Source: Promicromonospora sp. MEB111
GTDB lineage: Bacteria; Actinomycetota; Actinomycetes; Actinomycetales; Cellulomonadaceae
Direction: 5' to 3'
DNA: 46,438 nt
Assembly: GCF_030209445.1 (NCBI RefSeq)
Contig: NZ_JARVSD010000027.1
Location: forward strand, 1-46,438
In this document: positions 23,266 through 33,263 of the stretch, in pieces
How the letters are laid out: each line of letters begins with the position of its first letter
Position numbering within the stretch: position 1 is the first letter of the stretch
Position numbers and translations under genes: made by a program
Notes under the pieces: model-generated
Seen by the model: the letters and a program-made list of their open reading frames with translations, nothing else
Told to the model about the DNA's origin: nothing
The model's database searches: none

Positions 23266-25074
23266 ATGGCCACGTTCGAGATCGGACCCGAGGACTTTCT
23301 GCTCGACGGCGAGCGGATGCAGGTCGTCAGCGGCGCGCTGCACTACTTCCGCGTGCACCCCGACCAGTGGGCCGACCGGATCCGCAAGGCCCGGCTCATG
23401 GGCCTGAACACCATCGAGACGTACGTGCCGTGGAACTTCCACGCGCCCGACCCGGACACGTTCGACCTGACGGGACGACGCGACCTCGGCCGGTTCCTCG
23501 ACCTGGTGGCCGCCGAGGGCCTGCACGCCATCGTGCGGCCGGGTCCCTACATCTGCGCGGAGTGGGACGGCGGCGGGCTGCCCGGCTGGCTGTTCGCCGA
23601 CCGGGCCGTGGGCGTGCGCCGGCACGAGCCGCGGTTCCTCGCGGCGATCGGCACGTACTTCGCCAACCTGCTGCCGCTGGTGGCCGAGCGTCAGGTGACG
23701 CGCGGCGGGCCCGTGCTCATGGTGCAGGTGGAGAACGAGTACGGGGCCTACGGGAACGACCCGGTGCCGGAGCGCCAGAAGTACCTGCGCGCGCTCGTGG
23801 ACCTCACGCGCGAGCAGGGCATCGACGTGCCGCTGTTCACCTGCGACCAGGCGGACGACGAGATGCTCGCCCGCGGCGGCCTGCCGGAGCTGCACAAGAC
23901 CGCGACGTTCGGCTCGCGCAGCACGGAACGGCTGGAGATCCTGCGGCGGCACCAGCCGACCGGCCCGCTGATGTGCATGGAGTTCTGGAACGGCTGGTTC
24001 GACTCCTGGGGCCTGGAGCACCACATCGCCCCGGCCGAGGCGAACGCCGCCGACCTGGACGACCTGCTCGCGGCCGGCGGGTCCGTGAACCTCTACATGT
24101 TCCACGGCGGCACCAACTTCGGGCTGACCAGCGGCGCCAACGACAAGGGCATCTACCGGCCCATCACGACGTCCTACGACTACGACGCGCCGCTCGCCGA
24201 GGACGGCACGCCCACCGCCAAGTACCACGCGATGCGCGAGGTCATCGCCCGGCACCTGCCGGTCCCGGACGCCGGGACGCCGGATGCCGACGGGCCGGCC
24301 GCGGCGCCGGTGCTGGACGTCGACCTGTCCGCCCAGGTGCCGCTGACCCACGCGCTGCCGAGCCTGCTGCGCGAGGACCTTGCTGCGTTCACGTCGACGC
24401 CCACCACCGACGACCTGCGGCTGTGGTCGGGTTTCGCCGTCTACCGCACCCGGATCCAGGCCGACGACCTCGTGCTGACCGTCACCGAGGTGCGCGACCG
24501 CGCCGTCGTGCTGGTCGACGACGAGCAGGTGGGGGTGCTCGACCGCGCGTCCCACACCTTCGCCGTCGCGCTGCCCGCCCGCGCGGGCGACCTCACGCTC
24601 CTGGTGGAGGACCAGGGCCGGGTCAACTACGGGCCCCGGATCGGCGAGCCCAAGGGCCTCGTCGGCCCGGTGCGCACGGCGACCCGCACCCTGGACGAGT
24701 GGGAGGCCGGTGCGCTGCGCGTCGAGGACGCCCCGGAGCTGCTGCGCGCGGCGCTCGACGCGCCGGGGCGTGCGCTGCCGGTCGCGGCTCGTGGTGTGCG
24801 GCCGGTCGGGGCCGGGCTCTACCGCGCCACGTTCGACTCGGTCGGCGGGGCCGACCACTTCCTCCGGCTCGACGGCTGGACCAAGGGCCTGGCCTGGGTC
24901 AACGGCGAGCTGCTGGGCCGGTACTGGAGCCTCGGCCCCACGCACACGCTGTACGTGCCGGGCCCGGTGGTGCGCGACGCCGGCAACGAGCTGGTGCTCC
25001 TGGAGCTCCACGGCGCGGCCGACGCGCGGGCAGGCTTCGTGGCGGCGCCGGCCCTGGGCATCACGGAGCAGTAG
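23266..25074 (+). CDS. GH35 beta-galactosidase
   Basis: 602 aa. Residues 91-109 (RPGPYICAEWDGGGLPGWL) and GGPVLMVQVENEYG (147-160) are GH35 signatures, with the general acid expected at Glu158. MEFWNGWFD places the nucleophile at Glu239. The roughly 320-residue TIM barrel is followed by beta-domains with a C-terminal jelly-roll (LRLDGWTKGLAWVNGELLGRYW). No signal peptide is seen, so it hydrolyses terminal beta-galactosides in the cytoplasm after uptake by the upstream importer. The ATG with GAGGAAC upstream is preferred over an earlier start that would add 22 unrelated residues. Confidence 0.94.
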   Translation: MATFEIGPEDFLLDGERMQVVSGALHYFRVHPDQWADRIRKARLMGLNTIETYVPWNFHAPDPDTFDLTGRRDLGRFLDLVAAEGLHAIVRPGPYICAEWDGGGLPGWLFADRAVGVRRHEPRFLAAIGTYFANLLPLVAERQVTRGGPVLMVQVENEYGAYGNDPVPERQKYLRALVDLTREQGIDVPLFTCDQADDEMLARGGLPELHKTATFGSRSTERLEILRRHQPTGPLMCMEFWNGWFDSWGLEHHIAPAEANAADLDDLLAAGGSVNLYMFHGGTNFGLTSGANDKGIYRPITTSYDYDAPLAEDGTPTAKYHAMREVIARHLPVPDAGTPDADGPAAAPVLDVDLSAQVPLTHALPSLLREDLAAFTSTPTTDDLRLWSGFAVYRTRIQADDLVLTVTEVRDRAVVLVDDEQVGVLDRASHTFAVALPARAGDLTLLVEDQGRVNYGPRIGEPKGLVGPVRTATRTLDEWEAGALRVEDAPELLRAALDAPGRALPVAARGVRPVGAGLYRATFDSVGGADHFLRLDGWTKGLAWVNGELLGRYWSLGPTHTLYVPGPVVRDAGNELVLLELHGAADARAGFVAAPALGITEQ

Positions 25075-25079
25075 GCCGC

Positions 25080-25100
25080 GCCGCCGGCCGTTCCGGCGGC
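25080..25100 (+). terminator. Hairpin after the beta-galactosidase gene
   Basis: GCCGCCGG-CCGTT-CCGGCGGC is an 8-bp stem starting 6 nt after the stop, without a T-run. A hairpin repeat element follows within 31 nt, so the convergent 201-bp gap to hutI contains two independent stem-loops. Confidence 0.5.
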
Positions 25101-25130
25101 CGGCGTCGACCAGCCCCCGCAGGTCGGCAT

Positions 25131-25198
25131 CCTCTTCGAGACCTAAGTTTCTTCGCTTTCGGGTCGCCCAAAGCCAAGAAACTTAGGTCTCGAAGGGG
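25131..25198. repeat. Hairpin repeat element, copy B
   Basis: This is the most perfect copy: a 20-bp uninterrupted stem at 25134-25153/25176-25195, one mismatch, then a further 5 bp (25155-25159/25170-25174) around a short loop. It shares the TTTCTTCGCTTT core with copies A and C. It lies between the convergent beta-galactosidase and hutI genes, where it could act as a bidirectional terminator. Confidence 0.88.
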
Positions 25199-25275
25199 AG
25201 TATCCCCGCGGCAGATCGGACAAGTCCGTCGGCCGAGTCAGCCCGTCAGGTGGTCGGCCTGGACCGGCTGCTTCG

Positions 25276-26538
25276 TCAGACGGCGCGGGCGCCCGCCTGC
25301 CAGACCTGGTGGATCAGCGGGACGCCCGGGCGGTACGCGAGGTAGGTGTGGCTCGGGGCGTCCAGCACGGTCAGGTCGGCGCGGGCGCCCACGCCCAGGT
25401 GTCCGACGTCGTCCCGGCGGAGCGCCAGGGCCCCGCCCGCCGTCGCCGACCAGAGGGCTTCTGCCGGGCTCATCCGCATCTCGCGCACCGCGAGCGCCAC
25501 CACGAACGGCATGGACGACGAGTAGCCGGAGCCCGGGTTGCAGTCCGTGGCCAGGGCGACGGGCACGCCCGCGGCGAGCAGCCGGCGGGCGTCGGGGTAC
25601 GGGGACCGGGTGGAGAACTCGATCGCGGGCAGCAGGGTCGCGACGGTGCCGTGCCCGGTGCCCGGCCCGCCGTCCGCCGGGCTCCACGAGTCCGCCAGCG
25701 CGGCGACGTCGGCGTCGGTCAGGTGGGTGCAGTGGTCCACGCTCGCCGCCCCGACCTCGACCGCGAGCCGCACCCCCGGACCGGCCGAGAGCTGGTTGCC
25801 GTGCACCCGCGCGCCCAGCCCCGCGCGCAGCCCGGCCTGGAGGACGGCGCGCGCCTCGTCCTCGTCGAACGCCGTGGGCGCGGCGGGCTCGCAGAACACG
25901 TCGACCCAGCGGGCGTGCGGCGCGCAGGCGGCGAGCATCGGGCCGGTCACGAGGCCGACGTACCCGGCGCGGTCGGCGGTGTACTCGGCGGGGACGGTGT
26001 GGGCGCCGAGGTACGTCGTCTCGGGCGTGAGCTCGCGGGCGATCCGCAGCGTGCGAGCCTCGGTGGCGACGTCCTGGCCGTAGCCGCTCTTGATCTCGAC
26101 GGTCGTGGTGCCCTGCGCGAGCATCTCGCGCACGAGCGCCCGGCCGCGCGCCCGGAGCTCGTCCTCGCTCGCGGCGCGGGTCGCGGCCACCGTCGTCGCG
26201 ATGCCGCCGCCGGTGTAGGGCTCGCCGGTCATGCGCGCGGCGAACTCGGCGGCCCGGTCTCCCGCGAACACGGTGTGCGAGTGCGAGTCCACGAACCCGG
26301 GCAGCACGCAGCGCCCCTCGAGGTCGACGACGACGTCCGCCGCCGGGGCCGACGCCGCCGGCCCCGTCCACGCGATGCGCCCGTCCTCGACGATCACGGC
26401 GGCGTCCGGCACGACGCCGATCCCGTCGGCCGCGGTTCCCCGCCCGCCCGGCACGGTCCCGCCCTCGGCCGGCCCCGACCCGTCGTGCGCCGGGTCGTTG
26501 GTGACCAGCTCGCCGATGTTCGTCAGCAGCACGCTCAT
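25276..26538 (-). CDS. hutI: Imidazolonepropionase
   Basis: 420 aa amidohydrolase-fold enzyme. [13 protein letters not shown] supplies the metal Hx[31 protein letters not shown] and [16 protein letters not shown] are the ordered HutI motifs with metal and substrate residues. It opens 4-imidazolone-5-propionate to N-formimidoyl-L-glutamate, step 3 of histidine breakdown. Residues about 15-45 hold a Gly/Ala-rich insertion ([15 protein letters not shown]) not needed by the fold. The ATG overlaps the hutF TGA by 4 nt. It is the last gene of the operon, facing the beta-galactosidase across a hairpin element. Confidence 0.94.
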   Translation of the reverse strand: MSVLLTNIGELVTNDPAHDGSGPAEGGTVPGGRGTAADGIGVVPDAAVIVEDGRIAWTGPAASAPAADVVVDLEGRCVLPGFVDSHSHTVFAGDRAAEFAARMTGEPYTGGGIATTVAATRAASEDELRARGRALVREMLAQGTTTVEIKSGYGQDVATEARTLRIARELTPETTYLGAHTVPAEYTADRAGYVGLVTGPMLAACAPHARWVDVFCEPAAPTAFDEDEARAVLQAGLRAGLGARVHGNQLSAGPGVRLAVEVGAASVDHCTHLTDADVAALADSWSPADGGPGTGHGTVATLLPAIEFSTRSPYPDARRLLAAGVPVALATDCNPGSGYSSSMPFVVALAVREMRMSPAEALWSATAGGALALRRDDVGHLGVGARADLTVLDAPSHTYLAYRPGVPLIHQVWQAGARAV

Positions 26539-28133
26539 GCGTCGCTCCCCCTGGTGATGTCGTGTGCGGTGTTCCTCGCGGTGTCGCGCCCGCGTACGGG
26601 TGCCCCCGCGGGCCGACCCGCGCCGTGCCCCCGCTCCGCCGCGGCCCAGATCTCGTCGACCGCCTCGGCGAGCATCCGTGCCACGTCGCCGGCCCGGTGC
26701 GCGCCGTCGCGCACCACCAGCTCGCCGCCCGCCACGACGTCCGACACGTCCGCCGCGCCCGCGACCAGGGCGACCTGCGCGGGGTCGGTCCCGGCCGTGC
26801 GGGCCGTGTCGAGGCGCACCGCGACGAGGTCGGCGGGCGCGCCCACCGCGATCCGGCCCGCGTCGGGCCGGCCGAGCGCCGCGTGCCCGGCCGACGTCGC
26901 CATCCCGATCAGGGTCGCCGGGTCGAACGCGCCGCGCCGGCCGCCCGCGAGGCGCTCGTGCTCCTCGACGCCGCGCGCCTCCGCGAGCACGTCGGCGCCC
27001 ACGTGCTGGTCCGTGCCGACCGACAGCGGGCTGCCCGCGCGCAGCAGCCGGAGACCGGGGGCGATGCCGTCGGCGAGGTCGCGCTCCGTCGTCGGGCAGA
27101 GGCAGACGCCCGTGCCCGAGGCGCCGAGCAGCGCGACGTCGTCGTCGGTCAGGTGCACCGCGTGCACCGCGGTGGTGCCCGGACCGAGCGCCCCGGCGTC
27201 GTGCAGCAGCCGCGTCGGGGTGACGCCGAAGGCCGCGAGCGCCGCCTCGTTCTCCCCGGGCTGCTCGGACAGGTGGACGTGCAGCGGCGCGCCGGCGTCC
27301 CGGGACCAGCGGGCGACCGCGGCGAGCTCGGCCGGCGCGACGGCGCGCACGGAGTGGGCGGCGGCGCCGACGAGCACGCGGTCGTCGTCGGCCCAGGCGG
27401 CGCGCAGCGCGTCCACGCGCCCCGCCCACCGCTCGACCGTACCGTCGCCGAACCGGGCCTGCTCCGGCGCGAGCGGTTCGTGCCCGCGGGGGCCGAGACC
27501 GCCGTGCAGGTAGCAGGTGTCGAGCAGCGTGAGGTGCACGCCGGCGTCGCGGGCCCCTCGACGCAGGGCCTCGGCCATGGCGTTCGGGCCGCCCTGCGCC
27601 GCGGAGTACGGCGCCCCGTCAGGGCGGTGGTGCACGTAGTGGAACTCGCCGACGGCGGTGGTCCCGCCGAGCGCCAGCTCCGCGAGGACGGCGCGGGCCA
27701 GGCGTTCGTACCGGTCGGGCGTCAGGGCCGCGGCCAGGGCGTACATGCCCTGGCGCCACGTCCAGAACGATCCGCCGTCGGCGTGGGTGCGACCGCGCAG
27801 CGCGCGGTGGAAGGCGTGCGAGTGGGCGTCCGCGAGCCCAGGGAGCACGATGCCGCGCAGCAGCACGTCGCCGTCCGACGCCGGGGCACCGGGCTCGACC
27901 GCGACGATCCGCCCGCCGGCGGTCTCGACCCGAACGGACCCGACGACGTGGCCGGGGGCGCCGGACCCGGCCGACACGGCGCCGGTTCCGTCGCCGGGAC
28001 CGCCGCCGGTGACGCCGTCGGGCGCACCGCCGGGCGCGCCGCCCGGTGCACCGCAGGGCGCCTCGCCCGGTGCACCGCCGGGCGCCTCGCCCGGCGCCGG
28101 CAGCCAGGCCCGCTCGCACCAGAAGCTCGTCAC
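26535..28133 (-). CDS. hutF: Formimidoylglutamate deiminase
   Basis: 532 aa. [14 protein letters not shown] carries the metal Hx[16 protein letters not shown] and [13 protein letters not shown] the later ligands, and [11 protein letters not shown] the terminal Asp, all typical of HutF. It hydrolyses N-formimidoyl-L-glutamate to N-formyl-L-glutamate and ammonia. The GTG start is preceded by GAGAGGAGAG. Residues about 13-50 are a Gly-Ala-Pro tandem repeat encoded by a GC minisatellite, inserted between the first strand and the rest of the composite beta-domain; this makes the protein longer than the usual roughly 450 aa. A long acidic/basic C-terminal tail is also present. Coupled to hutI by ATGA. 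Confidence 0.93.
   Translation of the reverse strand: MTSFWCERAWLPAPGEAPGGAPGEAPCGAPGGAPGGAPDGVTGGGPGDGTGAVSAGSGAPGHVVGSVRVETAGGRIVAVEPGAPASDGDVLLRGIVLPGLADAHSHAFHRALRGRTHADGGSFWTWRQGMYALAAALTPDRYERLARAVLAELALGGTTAVGEFHYVHHRPDGAPYSAAQGGPNAMAEALRRGARDAGVHLTLLDTCYLHGGLGPRGHEPLAPEQARFGDGTVERWAGRVDALRAAWADDDRVLVGAAAHSVRAVAPAELAAVARWSRDAGAPLHVHLSEQPGENEAALAAFGVTPTRLLHDAGALGPGTTAVHAVHLTDDDVALLGASGTGVCLCPTTERDLADGIAPGLRLLRAGSPLSVGTDQHVGADVLAEARGVEEHERLAGGRRGAFDPATLIGMATSAGHAALGRPDAGRIAVGAPADLVAVRLDTARTAGTDPAQVALVAGAADVSDVVAGGELVVRDGAHRAGDVARMLAEAVDEIWAAAERGHGAGRPAGAPVRGRDTARNTAHDITRGSDA
28020..28100. repeat. Gly-Ala-Pro coding tandem repeat in hutF
   Basis: Degenerate 12-bp-based units (GGCGC-pyrimidine-GCCGGGC type) encode GGAP/GEAP-like tetrapeptides repeated about six times near the HutF N-terminus. 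The phase is a multiple of three, so the frame is kept. Copy number is expected to vary between strains. Confidence 0.7.
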
Positions 28134-28172
28134 GGCTCTCCTCTCACGTTCCACGCTCTCTCGCTGTTCGGT

Positions 28173-28246
28173 GATCCTCTTCGAGGCCTATGTTTCTTCG
28201 CTTTCGGCCCTGTCAAAGCGAAGAAACTCAGGCCTCGAAGGGGATC
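28173..28246. repeat. Hairpin repeat element, copy C (inside the hut operon)
   Basis: Outer arms at 28173-28189/28230-28246 pair over 17 positions with one G-T wobble. After two mismatches a 13-bp inner stem (28192-28204/28215-28227) closes on the TTTCTTCGCTTT core. The element fills most of the 135-bp gap between the M20 amidohydrolase stop and the hutF start, both minus strand, so it is transcribed within the operon. Confidence 0.88.
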
Positions 28247-28268
28247 ATGGCGGGCCCGGTCGGCCTGG

Positions 28269-29849
28269 TCAGCCCGGTCGGCCCGGCGGGGCGACTCGGC
28301 CCGGCGGCAGGGCCGGGTCCGTCAGCAGGTCCGGGTCCGTCAGCAGGTCCGGGTCCGTCAGCAGGTCCGGGTCCGTCAGCGGGTCCGGGTCCGTCAGCAG
28401 GTCCGGGTCCGTCAGCAGGTCCGCCAGGACGGCGGTCAGGGCCTCGACCCCGGCGTCGCAGTCGGCCTGCTCGGCGTACTCCACCGGAGAGTGGGACACC
28501 CCCGTCGGGTTGCGCACGAACAGCATCGCGGTGGGTACGCCGGCCGCGGCGAGGATGCCGGCGTCGTGCCCGGCGCCCGTGCCGATCACCGGCGCGGGGA
28601 GGGCGGAGCCCGGCCTCCCGACGACGTCGGCGAGCCGCGCCGCGAGCGCCGGGTCGAATACCGTGGCCGGCGTCCAGGACTCCTCGACGGGCCGCCACCC
28701 GGCCAGCCCCCGCCCGCCAACGCGGGTCCAGCCCCTCTCACCGACCCCAGCCCCGCCGTCGGCCGTCGAACGTAGGGTTGCTCGCTCCGTGAGCCCTGAT
28801 GCGCCGACGACTCCTACGCTCGGCGGCTCGCTGCCCGACAGCTCGCCGCCCGACAGCTCGCTGCTCGGCGGATCACCGATCACCGAACGGACGGCCCGTT
28901 CCGTTTCCGCGCGGGCGTCGATCCAGGCGCGCACCCGGGACGGGATCGCGTTGACGCCGTTCGGCTCGACCTCGACCTTGGCCAGCGTCGCGAGCGCCCC
29001 GGCCGGCTCGGCGGCGGCGCGGACGTCGGTGATCAGGCGCGCGAGGTCGAGCATCGGGTCGTGCCGGTGGGCCAGCGGTGTGGTGCCGGCGTGGTTGGCC
29101 TCGCCCGCGAGGTCGACGCGCCAGCGGCCGTGCGGCCAGATCGCGGCGCCGACGGCGACCGGTGCCGCCTCGTCGGCGGGCAGGTCGGCGAGGTACCGAC
29201 CCTGTTCCACGTGCAGCTCGACGAAGACGCCGATCCGCGCCAGGGCCTCGTCGTCGCGGCCGTAGTGGTCGAGCCGCGCACCGCCGTCCGAAGCCCCGCT
29301 CGTCCGGCCCACCCCGCCCGTCCGGCCCACCCCGCCGGTCGGGCCGACCCGTCCGAGCACGTCCGCGAGGCTGTCCCCCGCCCGGTCCCGCAGCGCGAGC
29401 AGCCGGTCGGCCCCGACGGTGCCGGTGACCGCCCGCGAGCCGAGGCAGGCGAGCCCGAACCGGGCGCCCTCCTCGTCGGAGAAGTTCACGATCCCGAGCG
29501 GCCGAGCGGGCACGACGCCGTCGGCCCGCAGCGCGTCGAGCGCCGCGAACGCGCTCGCCACGCCCAGCGGGCCGTCGAACGCGCCGCCGCCGGGCACCGA
29601 GTCGAGGTGGCTGCCGGTCACGACGCCGGGCCCCTCGGCGTCCGGGTCGCCCCACCACGCCCACTGGTTCCCGGCCCGGTCCACGGTCACGTCCAGCCCC
29701 CGCGCCGCGGCCTCGGCGGCGAACCACTCGCGCAGGGCCAGGTCGTGCACGGTCCAGGCGAACCGCTCGTACCCGCCGGACGGCGCCCGCCCGACGTCGG
29801 CGATCGCCTCCAGCAGCCCGCCGACGCGGATCAAGCCCGGACCCGTCAC
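28269..29849 (-). CDS. M20-family amidohydrolase (allantoate/N-carbamoyl-amino-acid hydrolase-like) of the hut operon
   Basis: 526 aa. [53 protein letters not shown] and VSHSPVEYA are the metal-binding motifs of the AllC/HyuC group of M20 peptidases. The same gene lies between hutU and hutF in Streptomyces, and no formylglutamate deformylase (HutG) is present here, so the enzyme probably finishes the pathway by hydrolysing N-formylglutamate to glutamate and formate; this is inference. Three in-frame tandem-repeat insertions occur: a C-terminal LLTDPD run, an [13 protein letters not shown] insert near 28826 and VGRTGG repeats near 29301. The protein is about 100 residues longer than usual. The GTG start overlaps the hutU stop as GTGA. 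Confidence 0.88.
   Translation of the reverse strand: MTGPGLIRVGGLLEAIADVGRAPSGGYERFAWTVHDLALREWFAAEAAARGLDVTVDRAGNQWAWWGDPDAEGPGVVTGSHLDSVPGGGAFDGPLGVASAFAALDALRADGVVPARPLGIVNFSDEEGARFGLACLGSRAVTGTVGADRLLALRDRAGDSLADVLGRVGPTGGVGRTGGVGRTSGASDGGARLDHYGRDDEALARIGVFVELHVEQGRYLADLPADEAAPVAVGAAIWPHGRWRVDLAGEANHAGTTPLAHRHDPMLDLARLITDVRAAAEPAGALATLAKVEVEPNGVNAIPSRVRAWIDARAETERAVRSVIGDPPSSELSGGELSGSEPPSVGVVGASGLTERATLRSTADGGAGVGERGWTRVGGRGLAGWRPVEESWTPATVFDPALAARLADVVGRPGSALPAPVIGTGAGHDAGILAAAGVPTAMLFVRNPTGVSHSPVEYAEQADCDAGVEALTAVLADLLTDPDLLTDPDPLTDPDLLTDPDLLTDPDLLTDPALPPGRVAPPGRPG
28311..28418. repeat. 18-bp tandem repeat at the 3' end of the M20 gene
   Basis: Six head-to-tail 18-bp units (plus-strand GTCCGGGTCCGTCAGCAG) are almost identical; the first has one change and the fourth one change. 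On the coding strand each gives Leu-Leu-Thr-Asp-Pro-Asp, extending the final helix of the enzyme. The near identity points to recent slippage expansion. Confidence 0.9.
28826..28870. repeat. 15-bp tandem repeat within the M20 gene
   Basis: Three units of GCTCGCYGCCCGACA type at 28826-28840, 28841-28855 and 28856-28870 (the last degenerate). They encode the [11 protein letters not shown] segment of a roughly 65-residue insertion that separates conserved blocks of the amidohydrolase. Confidence 0.7.
29301..29336. repeat. Perfect 18-bp duplication within the M20 gene
   Basis: CGTCCGGCCCACCCCGCC occurs twice without change at 29301-29318 and 29319-29336, followed by a degraded third copy. It encodes the GGVGRT repeats of a Gly-rich loop between [10 protein letters not shown] and the [10 protein letters not shown] block. 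Confidence 0.75.
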
Positions 29850-31522
29850 GCCCCCTCCCGCATCGGCACCCGCAGCCCGCCGCGCTCGGCGGCGGCGACG
29901 GCGTCGTCGTACCCGGCATCCACGTGCCGCAGCACGCCCGTCGCCGGGTCGTTCGCGAGCACCCGCGCGAGCTTCTGCGCGGCGAGCGCCGTCCCGTCCG
30001 CGACGGACACCTGTCCGGCGTGGATCGAGCGCCCCATGCCCACGCCGCCGCCGTGGTGCAGCGACACCCACGTCGCACCCGACGCGGTGTTGACCAGGGC
30101 GTTCAGCAGCGGCCAGTCCGCGATGGCGTCGGAGCCGTCGGCCATCGACTCCGTCTCCCGGTACGGCGAGGCCACCGAACCGGAGTCCAGGTGGTCACGC
30201 CCGATCGCGAGCGGTGCGGAGATCTCCCCCGAGGCGACGAGCTCGTTGAACCGCAGCCCCGCGACGTCGCGCTCCCCGTGCCCGAGCCAGCAGATGCGGG
30301 CGGGCAGCCCCTGGAAGGCGACCCGGTCCTGGGCGGCGCGGATCCAGCGGCCGAGGTGGTCGTCGTCCGGGAACAGGTCGAGCACGGCCTGGTCGGTCAC
30401 GGCGATGTCCCGCGAGTCCCCGGACAGCGCAGCCCAGCGGAACGGGCCCTTGCCCTCCGCGAACAGCGGCCGGATGTACGCGGGCACGAAGCCCGGGAAG
30501 TCGAACGCCCGGCCGTAGCCGCCCTGGCGCGCCTCGTCGCGGATCGAGTTGCCGTAGTCGAACACCTCGGCGCCCGCGTCCTGGAAGCCCACCATGCCCT
30601 CGACGTGCCGGGCCATCGACTCGCGCGCCCGCTCGGTGAACCCCTCCGGGTCCTTCTCGGCCTCTGCGGCCCAGTCCGCCAGCTCCACCCCCGACGGCAG
30701 GTAGGACAGCGGGTCGTGCGCCGAGGTCTGGTCCGTCACGACGTCCACCTCGACGCCGCGGCGCAGCAGCTCCGGCACGACGTCGGCGGAGTTGCCGACC
30801 ACGCCCACCGACAGCGCGCGCCGGTCCTTCTTCGCGGCCAGCGCCAGCTCGACCCCTTCGTCGAGCGAGGACGCGACGACGTCGAGGTAGCGCGTCTCGA
30901 CGCGCCGGTGCAGGCGGGCCGGGTCGACGTCGACCACGAGGCACACGCCGCCGTTGAGCGTGACCGCCAGGGGCTGGGCGCCGCCCATCCCGCCGCAGCC
31001 GCCGGTCAGGGTGAGGGTCCCGGCCAGCGTGCCGCCGAACCTCTTGGCGGCCACCGCGGCGAACGTCTCGTACGTGCCCTGGAGGATCCCCTGGGTGCCG
31101 ATGTAGATCCAGGACCCGGCCGTCATCTGCCCGTACATGGTCAGGCCGAGCTGCTCCAGACGCCGGTGCTCGGGCCACGTGGCCCAGTCGCCCACGAGGT
31201 TGGAGTTGGCGATGAGCACGCGCGGCGCCCACTCGTGGGTACGCAGCACGCCCACGGGCCGTCCGGACTGGACCAGAAGGGTCTCGTCCTCGCGCAGGTC
31301 CGTGAGGGAGCGGACGATCGCGTGGTAGCTCGGCCAGTCCCGCGCCGCCCGGCCGGTGCCGCCGTAGACCACCAGGTCGTCGGGCCGCTCGGCCACCTCG
31401 GGGTCGAGGTTGTTCATGAGCATGCGCAGCGGCGCCTCGGTCTGCCAGCTCCGGGCGGTCAGGGTGGTGCCGCGCGCGGCGCGGACGGGTACGGGGGTCC
31501 CCCGGTCGTACGGCTGGTTCAC
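29846..31522 (-). CDS. hutU: Urocanate hydratase
   Basis: 558 aa, the normal urocanase length. [25 protein letters not shown] N-terminus, QTAG-like [35 protein letters not shown] (NAD-binding glycine loop with Cys), DQTSAHDP and the C-terminal [15 protein letters not shown] are diagnostic. It uses tightly bound NAD+ to hydrate urocanate to 4-imidazolone-5-propionate, step 2 of the pathway. The GTG start has AAGGAG upstream. It lies 40 nt downstream of hutH and overlaps the amidohydrolase start by 4 nt. Confidence 0.96.
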   Translation of the reverse strand: MNQPYDRGTPVPVRAARGTTLTARSWQTEAPLRMLMNNLDPEVAERPDDLVVYGGTGRAARDWPSYHAIVRSLTDLREDETLLVQSGRPVGVLRTHEWAPRVLIANSNLVGDWATWPEHRRLEQLGLTMYGQMTAGSWIYIGTQGILQGTYETFAAVAAKRFGGTLAGTLTLTGGCGGMGGAQPLAVTLNGGVCLVVDVDPARLHRRVETRYLDVVASSLDEGVELALAAKKDRRALSVGVVGNSADVVPELLRRGVEVDVVTDQTSAHDPLSYLPSGVELADWAAEAEKDPEGFTERARESMARHVEGMVGFQDAGAEVFDYGNSIRDEARQGGYGRAFDFPGFVPAYIRPLFAEGKGPFRWAALSGDSRDIAVTDQAVLDLFPDDDHLGRWIRAAQDRVAFQGLPARICWLGHGERDVAGLRFNELVASGEISAPLAIGRDHLDSGSVASPYRETESMADGSDAIADWPLLNALVNTASGATWVSLHHGGGVGMGRSIHAGQVSVADGTALAAQKLARVLANDPATGVLRHVDAGYDDAVAAAERGGLRVPMREGA

Positions 31523-31562
31523 TTGGGTCTCCTTCGGCTCGGGTCGGCAGGTCGGGGCGGGT

Positions 31563-33173
31563 TCAGTGGAGGTGTCCGACGGCGCCCGCGGCGGCCGCCA
31601 CGACCTGTCCGCCGGCCACGAGCCCCACCACGTGCTCGATCTCGGGGGCGAGGTAGCGGTCCGGTCCGGGACCGGGCACGACGGCGCGGACGACGTCGTG
31701 CACCGCCGCCGTACCCGCCGCGGGGGCTTCTTCCCGCAGGTCCAGGGCGCGCGTGGCCGTGAGCACCTCGATCGCGAGCACCCGGGTGAGACCGTCCACG
31801 GAGCGGCGCAGCTTGCGGGCGCCGGCCCAGCCCATGGACACGTGGTCCTCCTGCATGGCGGAGCTCGGGATGGAGTCCACGCTCGCGGGCACCGCGAGGC
31901 GCTTGAGCTCGGAGACGATCCCGGCGGCCGTGTACTGGGCGATCATGTGCCCGGAGTCGACGCCGGGGTCGTGCGCGAGGAACGCGGGCAGCCCCTCGGA
32001 GCGCGCGACGTCGAGGAACCGGTCGGTGCGCCGCTCGCTCATGCTCGCCAGGTCGGCGGCCGCGATGGCGAGGAAGTCGAGCACGTAGGCCACGGGCGCG
32101 CCGTGGAAGTTGCCGTTGGACTCGACCCGCCCGTCGGCGGTCACGACCGGGTTGTCGATCGCCGAGGCCAGCTCCCGGCCCGCGACGGTGGCGGCGTGGT
32201 CCAGGGTGTCGCGGGCGGCGCCGTGCACCTGGGGTGCGCACCGCAGGGAGTAGGCGTCCTGCACGCGGGTGCACGCGGGATTTCCGGCGTCGTCCAGCTC
32301 GCGGTGGCTCGCCATGAGCGGCGAACCCGCCAGGAGGCGCCGCATGTTCGACGCGGACGCCGCCTGCCCGGGGTGCGGGCGCAGGCCGACCAGGTCCTCG
32401 GCGAAGGGCGCGTCCGACCCGAGCAGGGCCTCGACGGACAGGGACGCCGCGACGTCGGCCGTGGTGAGCAGGCGCCGCAGGTCGTGGAGCGCGAGGCAGA
32501 GCATGCCGAGCATGCCGTCGGTGCCGTTGATGAGAGCCAGACCCTCCTTCTCGGCGAGCACCAGCGGCTCGATCCCGGCGTCGGCGAGGGCCCGGGCGGC
32601 GTCGACCTCGTGTGCCCCGACCCGCATGCACCCCTCACCCATCGCGGCGAGCGCCACGTGCGCGAGCGGCGCGAGGTCGCCGGAGCAGCCGAGCGACCCG
32701 TACTCGTGCACGACGGGCGTGATGCCCGCGTTCAGCATCCCGGCGTAGGTCTGCGCCGTGACCGGACGCGCGCCGGTGTGGCCGGTGACCAGGGTCGCGA
32801 GCCGCAGGAGCTGCAGCGCCCGCACCACCTCGGTCTCGACCTGCGGCCCAGACCCCGCAGCGTGCGAGCGCACGAGGCTGACCTGGAGCTGCGCCCGCAT
32901 CTCGGCGGGGATGTGCCGACGCGCGAGCGCGCCGAAGCCGGTGGAGACGCCGTAGTGCGGCGCGGCGTCGTGGGCGAGGTCGTCGATGACGGCGCGGGTC
33001 TGCGCCATGCGAGCCAGCGCGCTCGCGTGGATCTCGACGGTCGCGCCGTGGCGGGCCACGGCGACGACCTGCTCGACGGTCAGCGGGGTGCCGTCGAGCA
33101 CGACGTGCGTGGTTTCCTCGGTGCCGGCCGCGCCGGAGGCGGGCGTCGTTGCCGCGTCGTGCAGGGTGCTCAT
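31563..33173 (-). CDS. hutH: Histidine ammonia-lyase
   Basis: 536 aa. HYGVSTGFG (73-81) supplies the catalytic Tyr loop, and [12 protein letters not shown] holds the triad that cyclises to the MIO cofactor; here it is C163-S164-G165 rather than Ala-Ser-Gly. Later blocks such as [25 protein letters not shown] and [13 protein letters not shown] are typical. It deaminates L-histidine to trans-urocanate. It is the first gene of the operon and divergent from an IclR regulator 90 bp away. The ATG at 33173 gives a family-typical protein with an extended, low-complexity 20-residue N-terminus. Confidence 0.95.
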   Translation of the reverse strand: MSTLHDAATTPASGAAGTEETTHVVLDGTPLTVEQVVAVARHGATVEIHASALARMAQTRAVIDDLAHDAAPHYGVSTGFGALARRHIPAEMRAQLQVSLVRSHAAGSGPQVETEVVRALQLLRLATLVTGHTGARPVTAQTYAGMLNAGITPVVHEYGSLGCSGDLAPLAHVALAAMGEGCMRVGAHEVDAARALADAGIEPLVLAEKEGLALINGTDGMLGMLCLALHDLRRLLTTADVAASLSVEALLGSDAPFAEDLVGLRPHPGQAASASNMRRLLAGSPLMASHRELDDAGNPACTRVQDAYSLRCAPQVHGAARDTLDHAATVAGRELASAIDNPVVTADGRVESNGNFHGAPVAYVLDFLAIAAADLASMSERRTDRFLDVARSEGLPAFLAHDPGVDSGHMIAQYTAAGIVSELKRLAVPASVDSIPSSAMQEDHVSMGWAGARKLRRSVDGLTRVLAIEVLTATRALDLREEAPAAGTAAVHDVVRAVVPGPGPDRYLAPEIEHVVGLVAGGQVVAAAAGAVGHLH

Positions 33174-33227
33174 GCGCTCATCGAACCTCGCCCCGGCCCC
33201 TCCGGCGCGGGCGGAGGCATCGATAGA

Positions 33228-33243
33228 GTCTGGGATACGAGAC
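33228..33243. promoter_or_regulatory. Candidate hut operator (GTCT-N8-AGAC)
   Basis: GTCTGGGATACGAGAC is an imperfect palindrome with intact GTCT/AGAC arms in the 90-bp gap between hutH and its IclR regulator. TAGAGT at 33224-33229 may be the -10 of the regulator, so the site would cover its transcription start. This is consistent with autoregulation and control of hutH; no binding evidence. Confidence 0.45.
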
Positions 33244-33263
33244 AACGCACCCGGGAGGAAACA

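Noticed and set aside
28311-28418. The regular 18-bp array as a possible iteron or CRISPR-like structure
   Set aside because: Units are contiguous without spacers and stay in frame with the amidohydrolase, so it is a coding tandem repeat.
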